From Jeotgalicoccus nanhaiensis (GTDB lineage Bacteria > Bacillota > Bacilli > Staphylococcales > Salinicoccaceae): DNA of 64,000 nucleotides. This document shows positions 30,894 to 39,873 of the stretch, in pieces (position 1 is the stretch's first letter; the number at the start of each line of letters is the position of its first letter). The notes beneath the pieces are model-generated. The model made no database searches. It was not told where the DNA came from and was given only the letters and a program-made list of their open reading frames with translations. Made by a program: the position numbers and the translations under genes. The stretch is taken from assembly GCA_004570955.1 (NCBI GenBank), contig SPPL01000002.1, positions 124,001 through 188,000 on the forward strand, written 5' to 3'.

Positions 30894-31055
30894 TTACATC
30901 CTTTCCATAAATAATATAAATGCGCCGAACCAGCTTAAAAGCATCAATCCGCCAATCGCCATTACCATCATAAAAGTGCCGCGCAAATCAAGCTTATGAT
31001 GATTATCTTCATTGCGTTTTTCTTCTTTTTTAATTTTATCCCTTTCTTCAGACAT
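30894..31055 (-). CDS. Small cytochrome oxidase subunit IIa-like protein (53 aa)
   Basis: ATG at 31055 (AGAAGGTG 6 bp upstream) opens a 53-codon frame ending TAA at 30894-30896. The first 25 residues are charged (MSEERDKIKKEEKRNEDNHH), then one membrane helix (about 27-50: TFMMVMAIGGLMLLSWFGAF) ends MERM. Size, single helix and position immediately before subunit II match the subunit IIa family of ba3 oxidases, which replaces the missing second helix of subunit II. It is only 8 bp upstream of subunit II and should be cotranslated. Confidence 0.8.
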   Translation of the reverse strand: MSEERDKIKKEEKRNEDNHHKLDLRGTFMMVMAIGGLMLLSWFGAFILFMERM

Positions 31056-31085
31056 GATTTCACCTTCTTTTCTCTCAGTTTTATA

Positions 31086-31135
31086 TACATAAATTGTAGA
31101 ATATATTTGTTTATAAAAAAGTGATAAATATCACA
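31086..31135 (-). promoter_or_regulatory. Oxidase operon promoter with Fnr-type operator
   Basis: On the minus strand, TACAAT (31098-31093) is a good -10 hexamer predicting a start near 31086. The symmetric sequence aGTGAtaaataTCACA at 31120-31135 matches the Bacillus Fnr/Crp-type consensus TGTGA-N6-TCACA in 9 of 10 defined bases and is centred 41.5 bp upstream of that start, the classical position for activation by Fnr. No good -35 box is visible, which is typical of activated promoters. The same site lies 46 bp before the fnr coding start and could also give autoregulation. Confidence 0.6.
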
Positions 31136-31173
31136 CTTTGTGATAATATTTAATAAAATGAGGGAGGCGGAAA

Positions 31174-31869
31174 ATGATTGATCAAGCCATTTTTTATCCG
31201 GAACATCTCATCAGTCTGATCGAAGAAAGCGGGAGCAGGATCACCTTTAAAAAAGGTGAGTTCATATATCATCCGGGCGACCCGACCGCTTACATTTATT
31301 TGGTTCAAAAAGGACAGGTTTTTATCAGCAGAATGCAGGAAGAAGGGGCGGAGCTTGCGACAAACCTACTGAGTGAAAAAGGAATATTTGGTGCGGTGAC
31401 CTTATTTTGCGGTCCGAAGGCACATAATACATCAGCCAGAGCAAAGACAGATATTGCACTTTTCCGGCTGTCTCAAAAAGAGTTTGAAAAAATCATTATG
31501 GACAATGAAGATGTGAAGAGGGAGTGGATGCGCTGGATGGAAATAGACAGGCAGCGCGCGGTAACGAAAATTCGTGATAATTTAATGTACGGTAAACTCG
31601 GCGCGCTGTGTTCGAATTTAATCCGGCTGTCGAATTCGTTTGGCGAAACTGTGCCGGGCGGCATAAGGATTATGGTGAAAGTAACCAATCAGGAACTCGG
31701 TATCGTGTCCGGCACATCGAGAGAAGTTGTTAACCGTCTTCTCGGCGACTTGAAAAAACAGGAGATTATATCTGTGGAAAACAAAATTATTACAATTCAC
31801 GACATCGATAAACTGCGGCATATGATTAACTGTGAAAATTGTCATATAGACGTCTGCCAAATATTTTAA
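31174..31869 (+). CDS. fnr: Fnr-type oxygen-sensing regulator with C-terminal Fe-S cysteines
   Basis: A 231-aa Crp/Fnr protein: cyclic-nucleotide-type sensor domain (about 20-110), dimer helix, and winged helix with recognition helix NQELGIVSGTSREVVNRLLGDL. The C-terminus has Cys220, Cys223 and Cys228 (CENCHIDVC), the same spacing and the same distance from the end as the three [4Fe-4S] ligands of Bacillus subtilis Fnr; Asp135 could be the fourth ligand. Anaerobic activation of genes is the known role. It is divergent from the ba3 oxidase operon and shares an Fnr-type operator with it. GAGGGAGGCGG precedes the ATG. Confidence 0.85.
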   Translation: MIDQAIFYPEHLISLIEESGSRITFKKGEFIYHPGDPTAYIYLVQKGQVFISRMQEEGAELATNLLSEKGIFGAVTLFCGPKAHNTSARAKTDIALFRLSQKEFEKIIMDNEDVKREWMRWMEIDRQRAVTKIRDNLMYGKLGALCSNLIRLSNSFGETVPGGIRIMVKVTNQELGIVSGTSREVVNRLLGDLKKQEIISVENKIITIHDIDKLRHMINCENCHIDVCQIF

Positions 31870-31889
31870 AGCGCTTTCAAGCTTTTTGG

Positions 31890-31917
31890 TTTACATCTCA
31901 AAAATATGTGGTATTAT
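31890..31917 (+). promoter_or_regulatory. Promoter of 6S RNA
   Basis: TTTACA at 31890-31895, 16-bp spacer, TATTAT at 31912-31917; start of transcription near 31924. Confidence 0.6.
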
Positions 31918-31923
31918 TATATT

Positions 31924-32159
31924 AATAGAAATTCCTGAAGAGTTCGTGATGTGTTGACTTATATTTTGACCTAACACTTTTTTTATCGGGAGCCTAATTG
32001 GTTTTCCTTCAAAAAACAAGCCTATGTACTAAGTAGGACGTTTGGAGTTGGAAACAGGGCACCCACCTGCAAATAGCAGGCCAAAATAATCAACTATAAC
32101 ACACGGCTTACGTTGGGTATTTCGGTAGTCACCAAGTTTACTTGGTGGCTATTTTTTTT
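31924..32159 (+). ncRNA. ssrS: 6S RNA
   Basis: About 190-230 nt with the features of Firmicute 6S RNA: complementary ends (GTGTTGA near 31950 with TCAAC..ACAC near 32093-32105), a largely unpaired centre with CGGGAGCCTAATTGG on one side, and the conserved GGAAACAGGGCACCCACCTG on the other. It sits next to rarA, the same neighbourhood as B. subtilis bsrA. 6S RNA binds and sequesters SigA-RNA polymerase in stationary phase. The precise ends are not known; the terminator at 32126-32159 may be trimmed off. Confidence 0.82.
32126..32159 (+). terminator. Intrinsic terminator after 6S RNA
   Basis: TAGtCACCAAG pairs with CTTGGTGgCTA around TTTA, followed by eight T residues. Confidence 0.85.
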
Positions 32160-32184
32160 GTCTTTTTTAGACTTGGGAAGTCCT

Positions 32185-32318
32185 GCGCGCCACCGTGAGA
32201 TTTCGGTGGCACAAGTCAGGTGTTTGCGCGCCGCCGTGGATTGTCGGTGGCACGAGTCAGGCGTTTGCGCGCCGCCGTGAATTGTCGGTGGCACAAGTCA
32301 GGTGTTTGCGCGCCGCCG
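32185..32318. repeat. 41-bp palindromic tandem repeat array B (three units plus a partial)
   Basis: GCGCGCC begins at 32185, 32226, 32267 and 32308, always 41 bp apart. Each full unit contains an inverted repeat: GCCACCG/CGGTGGC around TGAGATTT (unit 1), and GCCGCCG/CGGTGGC around TGGATTGT and TGAATTGT (units 2 and 3; one G-U pair). The spacer is AAGTCAGGTGTTT with few changes. The fourth unit breaks off after GCGCGCCGCCG. The array is far more GC-rich than its surroundings and lies between the convergent 6S RNA and rarA, with terminators on both sides. Confidence 0.85.
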
Positions 32319-32334
32319 AATCGGAGAGAATGCC

Positions 32335-32380
32335 GTTCTTTGACTGACTAAATCATTTACTCGATCAAAGAACCCCTTTT
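32335..32380 (+). terminator. Long-loop hairpin with T run after array B
   Basis: GTTCTTTGA (32335-32343) pairs with TCAAAGAAC (32365-32373) across a 21-nt loop, followed by CCCC and six T residues. It could act as a second plus-strand terminator, though the loop is long for one. Confidence 0.4.
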
Positions 32381-32424
32381 TTCCGCGTCCCTCACAGCCT
32401 GTTTATATAAAATCACCACAAGAC

Positions 32425-32461
32425 AGCAAAAAGCCACCCGCACATTGCAAGTGGGGTGGCT
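32425..32461 (-). terminator. Intrinsic terminator after rarA
   Basis: Read on the minus strand, AGCCACCC (32461-32454) pairs with GGGTGGCT (32439-32432), followed by a T run (A run 32427-32431 on the plus strand). It ends the rarA transcript before array B. Confidence 0.8.
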
Positions 32462-32469
32462 GATTCAAG

Positions 32470-33768
32470 CTATTTTTTCCTGCCGTAATCGGTGTCTTTG
32501 TTCATTTTCTTCAAATTATGATAAGTCTCGTTGAGCGACGCTTCGTATTTGCTGATGCCGTCATCTTTATAGTAGCGCTGATTAACCAGCGTGTCAGGTA
32601 GGTACTGCTGGGCGACGACGTGATTTGGATAATTGTGCGGGTATTTGTAACCGACAGCATTTCCGAGTTCTTTCGCGCCCTTGTAGTGGCCGTCGCGCAG
32701 ATGTCTCGGTATGGCACCGCCGCGGCCTTTACGTACGTCGGATAAGGCGCTGTCTATACTCGATATTGCTGTATTTGACTTCGGTGACAAAGCGAGTTCT
32801 ATGACTGCCTGAGATAAAGGGATGCGCGCTTCCGGGAATCCTAATCGTTCTGCACTGATAATGGCATCGAGTGTACGCGAAGCGATGTTCGGATTCGCAA
32901 GCGAGACATCTTCATAGCTGATGACGAGCAGCCGGCGCGCAATTGTAACGAGATCTCCTGCTTCAATCAAACGTGCTAAGTAGTGGAGGGAAGCGTCAAC
33001 ATCGCTGCCGCGGATGGATTTCTGCAGTCCGCTCATCACGTCGTAATGCATATCGCCGTCCTTATCGTGCAGAAAGGCGGATTTCTGCATGCAGTCGAGC
33101 GCATCCTGCAGCGTAATTTTAATGACGCCGTCCTCATCGGCATCAGTGCTTAAGGCTGCGAGTTCCAGAGCATTTAAAGCGCTTCGGACATCGCCGTGTG
33201 CTGATGTGACAAAATGTTCAACAGCGTCGTCGTCGATTTCGATATTGTATTCGCCGAGTCCGCGGTCTTTATCTTCTAAAGCACGGTGCAAGGCTGTTTT
33301 AATGTCGTCGGTACTAAGCGGTTCCAGTTCAAAAATCTGGGTTCTCGAGCGGATGGCGGGGTTAATCGCGTGATATGGATTGGATGTCGTTGCCCCGATT
33401 AAAATAATCGTTCCTTTTTCAAGGTGAGGAAGGAGGAAGTCCTGCTTCGCCTTGTCGAGACGGTGGATTTCATCCAGGAGGAGGATGACACTGCCGCTCA
33501 TTTTACCTTCTTCTGCGACAATCTGCATATCTTTCTTCGTATCCGTCACGGCATTCAAGGTACGGAACTTGTATTTAGTAGAACCTGCGATGGCACTGGC
33601 GATACTGGTCTTGCCGATGCCCGGGGGACCGTAAAGTATCATTGAAGACAGTCTTTTGGCATCGACCATGCGTCTGATAATACCGCCTTTAGCAACGAGA
33701 TGCTCCTGACCGAGCACTTCGTCGATTGATTCCGGTCTCATGCGGTAGCTTAATGGTTGTTTATTCAT
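32470..33768 (-). CDS. rarA: Replication-associated recombination protein RarA (MgsA)
   Basis: A 432-aa AAA+ ATPase of the RarA/WRNIP1 family. Walker A LYGPPGIGKTS (about 46-56), Walker B LLLDEIHRLD, sensor IGATTSNPYHAINPAIRSR, then the tetramerisation region with SAFLHDKDGDMHYD and PRHLRDGHY. It works at stalled replication forks and influences RecA loading. Divergent from cymR, as in Bacillus and Staphylococcus. Confidence 0.95.
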   Translation of the reverse strand: MNKQPLSYRMRPESIDEVLGQEHLVAKGGIIRRMVDAKRLSSMILYGPPGIGKTSIASAIAGSTKYKFRTLNAVTDTKKDMQIVAEEGKMSGSVILLLDEIHRLDKAKQDFLLPHLEKGTIILIGATTSNPYHAINPAIRSRTQIFELEPLSTDDIKTALHRALEDKDRGLGEYNIEIDDDAVEHFVTSAHGDVRSALNALELAALSTDADEDGVIKITLQDALDCMQKSAFLHDKDGDMHYDVMSGLQKSIRGSDVDASLHYLARLIEAGDLVTIARRLLVISYEDVSLANPNIASRTLDAIISAERLGFPEARIPLSQAVIELALSPKSNTAISSIDSALSDVRKGRGGAIPRHLRDGHYKGAKELGNAVGYKYPHNYPNHVVAQQYLPDTLVNQRYYKDDGISKYEASLNETYHNLKKMNKDTDYGRKK

Positions 33769-33851
33769 AGTATTTCACCTTATTTTAAAAGATATGTTAT
33801 ATTTAATTATAATATAAAAACTAGATGAACTAAAATTATTGAGGTGTAAGA

Positions 33852-34268
33852 ATGAAAATATCCACTCGCGGAAGATATGGTTTATATTTTATGCTGACGC
33901 TTGCGAAAGACTACGGCGTTAAAAAGCGCAGTGTAAAATCGGTCGCTACAGAACGCGATATCAGCGATTTGTATTTAGAGCAGATTGTTGCGAATTTAAA
34001 AAAAGATGGTCTCGTTAAAAGTACAAGAGGTGCCTACGGCGGCTATGAGCTGAACTATGCTCCTGATGAAATCACAGTCGGGCAGGTATTCAGCGCTGTT
34101 GAAGAAAATATTATGATTGTCGATGCCGACAGCCACGAAACTAAAAATGAAAGTTTCTTATGGAAACGTATCAGAGATGCGGTAAATGATGTGCTGGACC
34201 ACACAACACTGCACGATATCGTTGACAATGATACCGATGAATTTGACGGCTATATGTTTTATATTTAA
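33852..34268 (+). CDS. cymR: Rrf2-family regulator, CymR-like
   Basis: A 138-aa Rrf2 protein starting MKISTRGRYGLYFMLTLA, with helix-turn-helix SDLYLEQIVANLKKDGLV and wing STRGAYGGYEL. It has no cysteines, so it is not an Fe-S Rrf2 protein (IscR/NsrR type), which fits CymR, the master repressor of cysteine synthesis that works with CysK. Position next to rarA and near iscS-mnmA is also the CymR position. In Bacillus the desulfurase gene follows directly; here about 8.5 kb intervene. GAGGTG precedes the ATG. Confidence 0.85.
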   Translation: MKISTRGRYGLYFMLTLAKDYGVKKRSVKSVATERDISDLYLEQIVANLKKDGLVKSTRGAYGGYELNYAPDEITVGQVFSAVEENIMIVDADSHETKNESFLWKRIRDAVNDVLDHTTLHDIVDNDTDEFDGYMFYI

Positions 34269-34301
34269 CTTTAATTCCTTACTGAATTAAAAGATAAAAA
34301 A

Positions 34302-34338
34302 TGCACCTGAATCTGATTGATTCAGGTGCATTTTTTTT
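34302..34338. terminator. Bidirectional terminator between cymR and the ABC1 kinase gene
   Basis: Perfect 12-bp stem TGCACCTGAATC / GATTCAGGTGCA around TGATT, flanked by an A run and a T run. Confidence 0.9.
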
Positions 34339-34340
34339 GT

Positions 34341-36026
34341 TTAAAACCGCCCGGATTTAACAATTGACCAGAGCAGCCAGATAAACATGCCCATCGCAAA
34401 TATCGCAGCGATTTCTATAATCGGAATTCTGAATATAATACTGCCTTCACCAAGTATCGCCGAACCGACGATTAAGCCGACCATGACAATACTGAAGGCG
34501 AGCAGGACGATACTGAACGACAGACGGTTAATCACTCTGTCGAGATGTTTTGAAAACTGCGAACGGCCCTTAACATCTATTTCAATCGGCAGGTTCTGAT
34601 TCTTCAGCCCCTTCGAGAACTGATGTACATTTTCTGTGACTTCTCTTAACTCACTGCCGAGCTGCTGAATTTCATCTATTTGGAAATTCAGCAGATTTTT
34701 CGGATTGTAACGTTCGAGAAGCAAAGCTTTGCCGAATGGTTCCGCGACATCCATAATGCTGAAATCAGGATCCAGCTGACTGACGACACTTTCCAGTGTC
34801 AAAAGCGTTTTCGCAAGGATAGTAAAGTCCTGCGGCAGTTTGATTTTATACTTATTGGCAATACCGAACAGATCATTTACTGCATCGCTGAAATTAAGTT
34901 TTGAGAGCGGTACATCGTAATACTTATCGCGCATAATTTCAGCTTCGCGGTTTAAATCCCGCATGGATACATCGCTCGGCACGACACCCATTTTAACAAT
35001 TGCTTTAACGACGCCGTCTGAATCTTTCCGCATCAGAGAAATGAGCAGGGAACCGAAATTATTTTTCAGGTCGCTGGTCAGCCGGCCGATCATACCGAAA
35101 TCCAAAAAGACAAGCGTGCCGTCTCTGAGGACGCTCACGTTACCGGGATGCGGGTCGCCATGGAAGTATCCTTCTTCAAAAATCTGCTGGAAAATCGCTC
35201 TCGCGAGTGTCTCGGCAAGATCGCTTCTGTTGATATTCAGCTTATCCAGTTCGTCAAAATGATTCACGGGAATGCCTTTAATAAAGTCCATTACCATGAC
35301 ATTTTTTGTCGAATATTCCCAGTAGATTTCAGGAATTTTTATTTTATCGTCATTTTTGTGAGTCTTGCCGATGCGTTCGACATTGCGCGCTTCAATCGTA
35401 TAATCGAGCTCATTAATCAGTGCATCGGAGAATTCTTCAATCATATCCGTAACCTGGTAGTTTCTCGCCCATTCAAGATTGGACTCCGCGAGCACCGCAA
35501 GATGACGGAGGATTTCAAGATCGGTACGGACCGTCTTTTCTATATTTGCGCGCTGAACCTTAACGGCGACATCTTCACCGGTATGCAGCATGGCTCGGTG
35601 AACCTGGCCGATTGAAGCAGAGCCGACAGGCGTATCATCAAAAATCATAAAGAGTTCATCAATCGGAGCCTCTAATGATTCTTCAATTAATTTCCGGGCT
35701 TCAGTTGCCGGGAACGGCGCCACGTGACTTTGGAGTTTCTCGAGTTCCTTGATCAGGTCAGGCGGAAGCAGATCCCCTCTCGTTGAGGCAATCTGGCCAA
35801 GTTTAATAAACGTCGTTCCCATCTCTTCGATAAAAATACGGATTCTTTCCGCATAAGTCTTTTCGAGAACTTCATCGTTCTGCTGGCGCAGCAAAATACG
35901 CTTAGGCAGGGATATCACACGGTCGATACCGATTTCTTCTATGAGAAAGCCAAGCCCGCTTTTGGAAAACTGCATAGCAATTTCCCGGTAGCGGTTAATA
36001 TAATTTACCCGTGTCTGAAGACTCAT
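34341..36026 (-). CDS. ABC1/UbiB family atypical kinase
   Basis: A 561-aa protein with the family features: the KxGQ region GTTFIKLGQIASTRGDLLP (about 70-90), the A-rich loop VGSASIGQVHRA, the lysine in VAVKVQR, HGDPHPGN in the catalytic loop, and DFGMIG. Two membrane helices lie at the C-terminus (about 500-555). Characterised relatives (UbiB, COQ8) support isoprenoid-quinone synthesis as ATPases. In a menaquinone-using Firmicute the exact role is not established. Monocistronic, convergent with cymR. Confidence 0.88.
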   Translation of the reverse strand: MSLQTRVNYINRYREIAMQFSKSGLGFLIEEIGIDRVISLPKRILLRQQNDEVLEKTYAERIRIFIEEMGTTFIKLGQIASTRGDLLPPDLIKELEKLQSHVAPFPATEARKLIEESLEAPIDELFMIFDDTPVGSASIGQVHRAMLHTGEDVAVKVQRANIEKTVRTDLEILRHLAVLAESNLEWARNYQVTDMIEEFSDALINELDYTIEARNVERIGKTHKNDDKIKIPEIYWEYSTKNVMVMDFIKGIPVNHFDELDKLNINRSDLAETLARAIFQQIFEEGYFHGDPHPGNVSVLRDGTLVFLDFGMIGRLTSDLKNNFGSLLISLMRKDSDGVVKAIVKMGVVPSDVSMRDLNREAEIMRDKYYDVPLSKLNFSDAVNDLFGIANKYKIKLPQDFTILAKTLLTLESVVSQLDPDFSIMDVAEPFGKALLLERYNPKNLLNFQIDEIQQLGSELREVTENVHQFSKGLKNQNLPIEIDVKGRSQFSKHLDRVINRLSFSIVLLAFSIVMVGLIVGSAILGEGSIIFRIPIIEIAAIFAMGMFIWLLWSIVKSGRF

Positions 36027-36100
36027 AAGCCGGTCACTCCTAAAATTTAAATACTATGTCCATTATAGATGTGCGCGTATTTTAGTTAAAGGATAATCCC

Positions 36101-37453
36101 TCAGAAAAACTCTTTGAATAATGCTCTGATTGACGGTTCGTGATCTTTCGTTTGAATTGCGAACATCATACTGTACTCTGTAGACCCCTGATTCATCATC
36201 CGGATATTCACTTTTTCTTCAGCAAGAGCAGCGGTGACGCGGCTGACGATACCGATTTGACGGGCCATACCGAGTCCGACGATAAAGAGCAGGCTTAAAT
36301 CTTCTTCGACTTCAATCCATTCAGGTTCAAGCTGGAGGTCGATTTCCTCGATGATTTTATCCAGTGAATTATTATTTTCGAACTGGTTTGAGCGCATAAT
36401 AATAGAAATATCATCGATACCGGATGGCATATGTTCATAAGAAATCTGATAGTCTTCAAGTATTTGCAAAATACGGCGTGTAAAACCGATCTCTTTATTC
36501 AGTAAGTATTTGTGCAGTGAAATAGAAGTGAATCCTTCGTCACAGCTGAAGCCGATAACTGGAATGTCTGGATTAAGTTTACGTTCCGGCACAATTTTAG
36601 TGCCTTCAATATGCGGCTCATTAGTATTTCTGATCATCACAGGGATTTTTTCCTGATACAGCGGTTCGAGCGCCTCATCATGAAAAATACCGAAACCGGC
36701 ATAAGCCAGTTCACGCATTTCGCGGTAGGTAATTTCTTCGATTTTGTAAGGCTCTTCGATAATACCCGGGTGGGCTGCGTAGATGTGTGATTCATCTGTG
36801 TAATTTTCATAAATATCCGCCCCTATGCCGCGTGCAATAATTGCTCCGGTTATATCGGAACCTCCGCGTGCAAATGTTACGATATTGCCGTTGTCTGCAA
36901 TTCCGTAAAAGCCCGGAATAACGAGGACATCTTCAGGATAATCTTTTAACTTGTTAATTTCATCGTACGATGAAGGAAGAAGACGGGCATTGGCAGGCGT
37001 GTTTGTAACTCTAATGCCGGCTTCTTCAGGAGAAACGTATTTGGCACTGATGCCGAGTGAATTAAAATAGGCACTGATCAGCTGGGCATTAAAATCTTCG
37101 CCGCGTGACTTTAAGGCATCGAGCAAGTAATCGTTATCTTCAATCGTATTCAAATAATCTCTTAAAATACTTTCGAAATTATCGAGCAGAGATGAATCGA
37201 TAGATAATTCCTCGACAATCGATTTGTAGCGCATCAGAATTTCAGTCAAAGCCTCTTCAGTATCGAGACCTGCAATTTTGTTTGTGCAGAGTGCAATCAG
37301 CATGTCGGTAACTTTAACATCGTCATCGCGGCGTTTGCCGGGTGCACTGACCACAATGGTTTTAATATCTTTATCACTCTGTACAATGGATGCGACTTTC
37401 TTGATTTGTGTTGCATTAGATAGGGAACTTCCACCAAATTTAGCTACTTTCAT
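36101..37453 (-). CDS. lysC: Aspartate kinase
   Basis: A 450-aa aspartokinase: MKVAKFGGSSLSN at the N-terminus, FARGGSDITGAIIARGIGAD as the nucleotide/substrate site, and two C-terminal ACT domains (about 300-450). It phosphorylates aspartate, the entry to threonine, methionine and lysine synthesis. It is a single-chain, roughly 450-aa type like B. subtilis YclM/ThrD, which is threonine-linked. It is divergent from hom-thrC-thrB, fitting a threonine role. AAAGGTG is 7 bp before ATG 37453. Confidence 0.9.
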   Translation of the reverse strand: MKVAKFGGSSLSNATQIKKVASIVQSDKDIKTIVVSAPGKRRDDDVKVTDMLIALCTNKIAGLDTEEALTEILMRYKSIVEELSIDSSLLDNFESILRDYLNTIEDNDYLLDALKSRGEDFNAQLISAYFNSLGISAKYVSPEEAGIRVTNTPANARLLPSSYDEINKLKDYPEDVLVIPGFYGIADNGNIVTFARGGSDITGAIIARGIGADIYENYTDESHIYAAHPGIIEEPYKIEEITYREMRELAYAGFGIFHDEALEPLYQEKIPVMIRNTNEPHIEGTKIVPERKLNPDIPVIGFSCDEGFTSISLHKYLLNKEIGFTRRILQILEDYQISYEHMPSGIDDISIIMRSNQFENNNSLDKIIEEIDLQLEPEWIEVEEDLSLLFIVGLGMARQIGIVSRVTAALAEEKVNIRMMNQGSTEYSMMFAIQTKDHEPSIRALFKEFF

Positions 37454-37538
37454 ATTTAACACCTTTTTTTATATTAGTTTTAGGGTCTTATAATACATGA
37501 AAAGTTTAGAAAAGTGTAGAGTTTTCAGAATAATACCT

Positions 37539-37567
37539 TGAAATTTTTTCAGAAGCACTCTAATATG
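37539..37567 (+). promoter_or_regulatory. SigA promoter of hom-thrC-thrB
   Basis: TTGAAA at 37539-37544, 17-bp spacer, TAATAT at 37562-37567. The predicted leader is only about 26 nt, so there is no room for a riboswitch or attenuator before hom. Confidence 0.65.
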
Positions 37568-37599
37568 AGTATTCATACTATTTAATATTGGAGGTCACT

Positions 37600-38808
37600 A
37601 TGGATAAAAAGATTGCTTTACTCGGCATGGGCACCGTCGGCAGCGGTGTCGTTAATTTATTGCGAGAAAACGAAGATTTGATACATTCATCGTCAGGGGT
37701 GCGCTTTACAATTACCCATATTCTGGTTTCAGATACGGTGAAAACGAGAACGGCTGATGTGTCAGGTATTCGGGTGACCGATGATATTACTGAAATTGAA
37801 AATGCAGATATCGATCTTGCTGTCGAAGTAATGGGCGGAATTGACAGTACGAAAGATATTATCAATAAATTTTTAAAGCGCGGTATTCCGGTAGTGACGG
37901 CGAACAAGGATATGCTCGCTGTTCATATCGATGAACTGGAGGAAACGGCATCAGAGAACTCTGCAGCCTTATATTACGAGGCGGCTGTCGCCGGCGGCAT
38001 TCCGATTATTCATACGCTGCAGCACAGTTTAAATTCCAACAGGATTTCAAAAGTTATGGGTATATTAAACGGCACGACAAATTATATTTTATCGAAAATG
38101 ACATTTGACGGCTGGGACTATAACGATGCCTTAAAAGACGCACAGGCCATCGGCTACGCCGAAGCAGATCCGACAGCGGACGTCGAAGGAATTGATGCAG
38201 CACGTAAAACACTGCTGCTCGCAAGGCTCGCTTTTAATAAAAAGTTCACGCTCGACCAGGTGAATTTAAACGGTATTACAAAGGTGGATATTAAAGATAT
38301 AAAACTGGCTGAAAGTGCAGGATTAACATTAAAACTGCTCGGTGTTGCAGAAGATCTCGAAGATAAATACAATCTTTCGGTTGAACCGATTTTTGTCGAT
38401 ACAAAGCATCAGCTGGCGAATGTGCACTATGAGAAAAATGCAGTATTCGTCAATGGCAATATGATTGGTGAAGCGATGTTTTACGGACCGGGTGCAGGCG
38501 GCTATGAGACTGCATCAGCTGTAGTCAGCGATATGATTAACAGTGCGGTAATTACAGCGAAAGCGAAAAACATACCTGAAGAAAAGGGCGAACCGGCAAC
38601 AGAGCTGCCGGACAGTGCTTATTATTTAAGATTTAATGGATCACTGCCTGAAGCGGAATCGTATTTAGCATCTCAGGATATCCAGTTTGAAATTCTCAGT
38701 ACTGAAGATGCAGCGTTAAGAACTTTAAAAATGAGCGCACAAACATTGCAAAAAATTCAAGATACATTCGCCCCGGCTGCGGTGTATAAAATAAATGGAG
38801 CTGAATAA
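37600..38808 (+). CDS. hom: Homoserine dehydrogenase
   Basis: A 402-aa enzyme reducing aspartate semialdehyde to homoserine. NAD(P)-binding [13 protein letters not shown] at the N-terminus, ANKDMLA, catalytic [11 protein letters not shown] and [11 protein letters not shown], and [19 protein letters not shown] are all present. The C-terminal about 55 residues correspond to a short ACT region, somewhat reduced compared with the usual 430-aa enzymes. GGAGG is 8 bp before ATG 37600; first gene of the threonine operon. Confidence 0.95.
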   Translation: MDKKIALLGMGTVGSGVVNLLRENEDLIHSSSGVRFTITHILVSDTVKTRTADVSGIRVTDDITEIENADIDLAVEVMGGIDSTKDIINKFLKRGIPVVTANKDMLAVHIDELEETASENSAALYYEAAVAGGIPIIHTLQHSLNSNRISKVMGILNGTTNYILSKMTFDGWDYNDALKDAQAIGYAEADPTADVEGIDAARKTLLLARLAFNKKFTLDQVNLNGITKVDIKDIKLAESAGLTLKLLGVAEDLEDKYNLSVEPIFVDTKHQLANVHYEKNAVFVNGNMIGEAMFYGPGAGGYETASAVVSDMINSAVITAKAKNIPEEKGEPATELPDSAYYLRFNGSLPEAESYLASQDIQFEILSTEDAALRTLKMSAQTLQKIQDTFAPAAVYKINGAE

Positions 38809-38810
38809 TT

Positions 38811-39872
38811 ATGACTTGGCAAGGTGTCTTAAAAGAATATAAAGAATATTTACCAGTAAATGAAAACACACCCGAATTGACTTTGTATGAAGGTAACACT
38901 CCATTAATTAAGTTAGAGAAACTGTCTAAAGAGCTCGGCATAGAACTGCATGCCAAGTTTGAAGGCTTAAATCCGACAGGGTCATTTAAAGACCGCGGCA
39001 TGGTGCTGGCTGTTGCAAAAGCGAAGGAAGAAGGAGCGCATACGGTAATTTGTGCGTCTACAGGAAATACTTCCGCTGCGGCTTCTGCCTACGCTGCTCG
39101 CGCCGGTTTAAATTCAATCGTTGTGCTGCCTGAAGGGAAAGTGGCAGTAGGCAAAGTAACACAGGCTATGATGTCCGGCGCTAAAACAGTGACAATTGAA
39201 GGGAACTTTGATGATGCACTGAAAATTGTACGTAAGATATCCGAAGACAACGACGGTATTGAGCTCGTAAACTCATTGAATCCTTACCGCATCGAATGCC
39301 AGAAAACAGCATCCTTTGAAGTGATTGATGCCTTAGGCAAAGCGCCGGATTACTTATGTATTCCTGTCGGCAATGCAGCAAATATCGCAGCCTACTGGAA
39401 GGGTTTTAAAGAATATAATGAGAAAAAAGGGACGTCGCTTCCGAAAATGTACGGCTTCGAAGCTGAAGGCGCAGCGGCCATCGTTAAAAATAAAGTGATT
39501 GAAAATCCGGAAACGGTCGGCACTGCCATCCGTATCGGAAATCCTGCCAGCTGGGATAAGGCTGCGGCTGCCCGCGATGAATCCGACGGTAAAATTGATT
39601 CCGTCAGTGATGAAGAAATACTGTCTGCTTATAAACGTGTCGCGTCAACTGAAGGTGTCTTCTGTGAACCGGGATCTGCTGCATCACTTGCAGGTGTGCT
39701 TAAATCGGTTGAAAACGGCAGCATACAAAAAGGTTCCACAGTCGTAACTGTCTTAACAGGAAACGGTCTGAAAGACCCTGACACGGCGATGGAAGTCGCA
39801 CTCGACCAGCCGAAAAAACTGCCGCTCGATGAAGAAAAAATAGTCGAATACATTGAAAGTTTAGAGCAGTAA
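38811..39872 (+). CDS. thrC: Threonine synthase
   Basis: A 353-aa PLP enzyme of fold type II converting O-phosphohomoserine to threonine. The PLP lysine is in [11 protein letters not shown] (about residue 59), followed by [18 protein letters not shown] and the phosphate loop [10 protein letters not shown]. Length is that of the short Gram-positive ThrC. It starts 2 bp after hom. Confidence 0.96.
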   Translation: MTWQGVLKEYKEYLPVNENTPELTLYEGNTPLIKLEKLSKELGIELHAKFEGLNPTGSFKDRGMVLAVAKAKEEGAHTVICASTGNTSAAASAYAARAGLNSIVVLPEGKVAVGKVTQAMMSGAKTVTIEGNFDDALKIVRKISEDNDGIELVNSLNPYRIECQKTASFEVIDALGKAPDYLCIPVGNAANIAAYWKGFKEYNEKKGTSLPKMYGFEAEGAAAIVKNKVIENPETVGTAIRIGNPASWDKAAAARDESDGKIDSVSDEEILSAYKRVASTEGVFCEPGSAASLAGVLKSVENGSIQKGSTVVTVLTGNGLKDPDTAMEVALDQPKKLPLDEEKIVEYIESLEQ

Positions 39873-39873
39873 G

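Noticed and set aside
32094-32294. 66-aa minus-strand frame across array B
   Set aside because: It covers the GC-rich repeat and the 6S RNA terminator; no ribosome binding site and no protein-like composition.
36027-36100. Terminator between lysC and the ABC1 kinase gene
   Set aside because: No stem with adjacent T run could be found on the minus strand, so the two genes may be read together.
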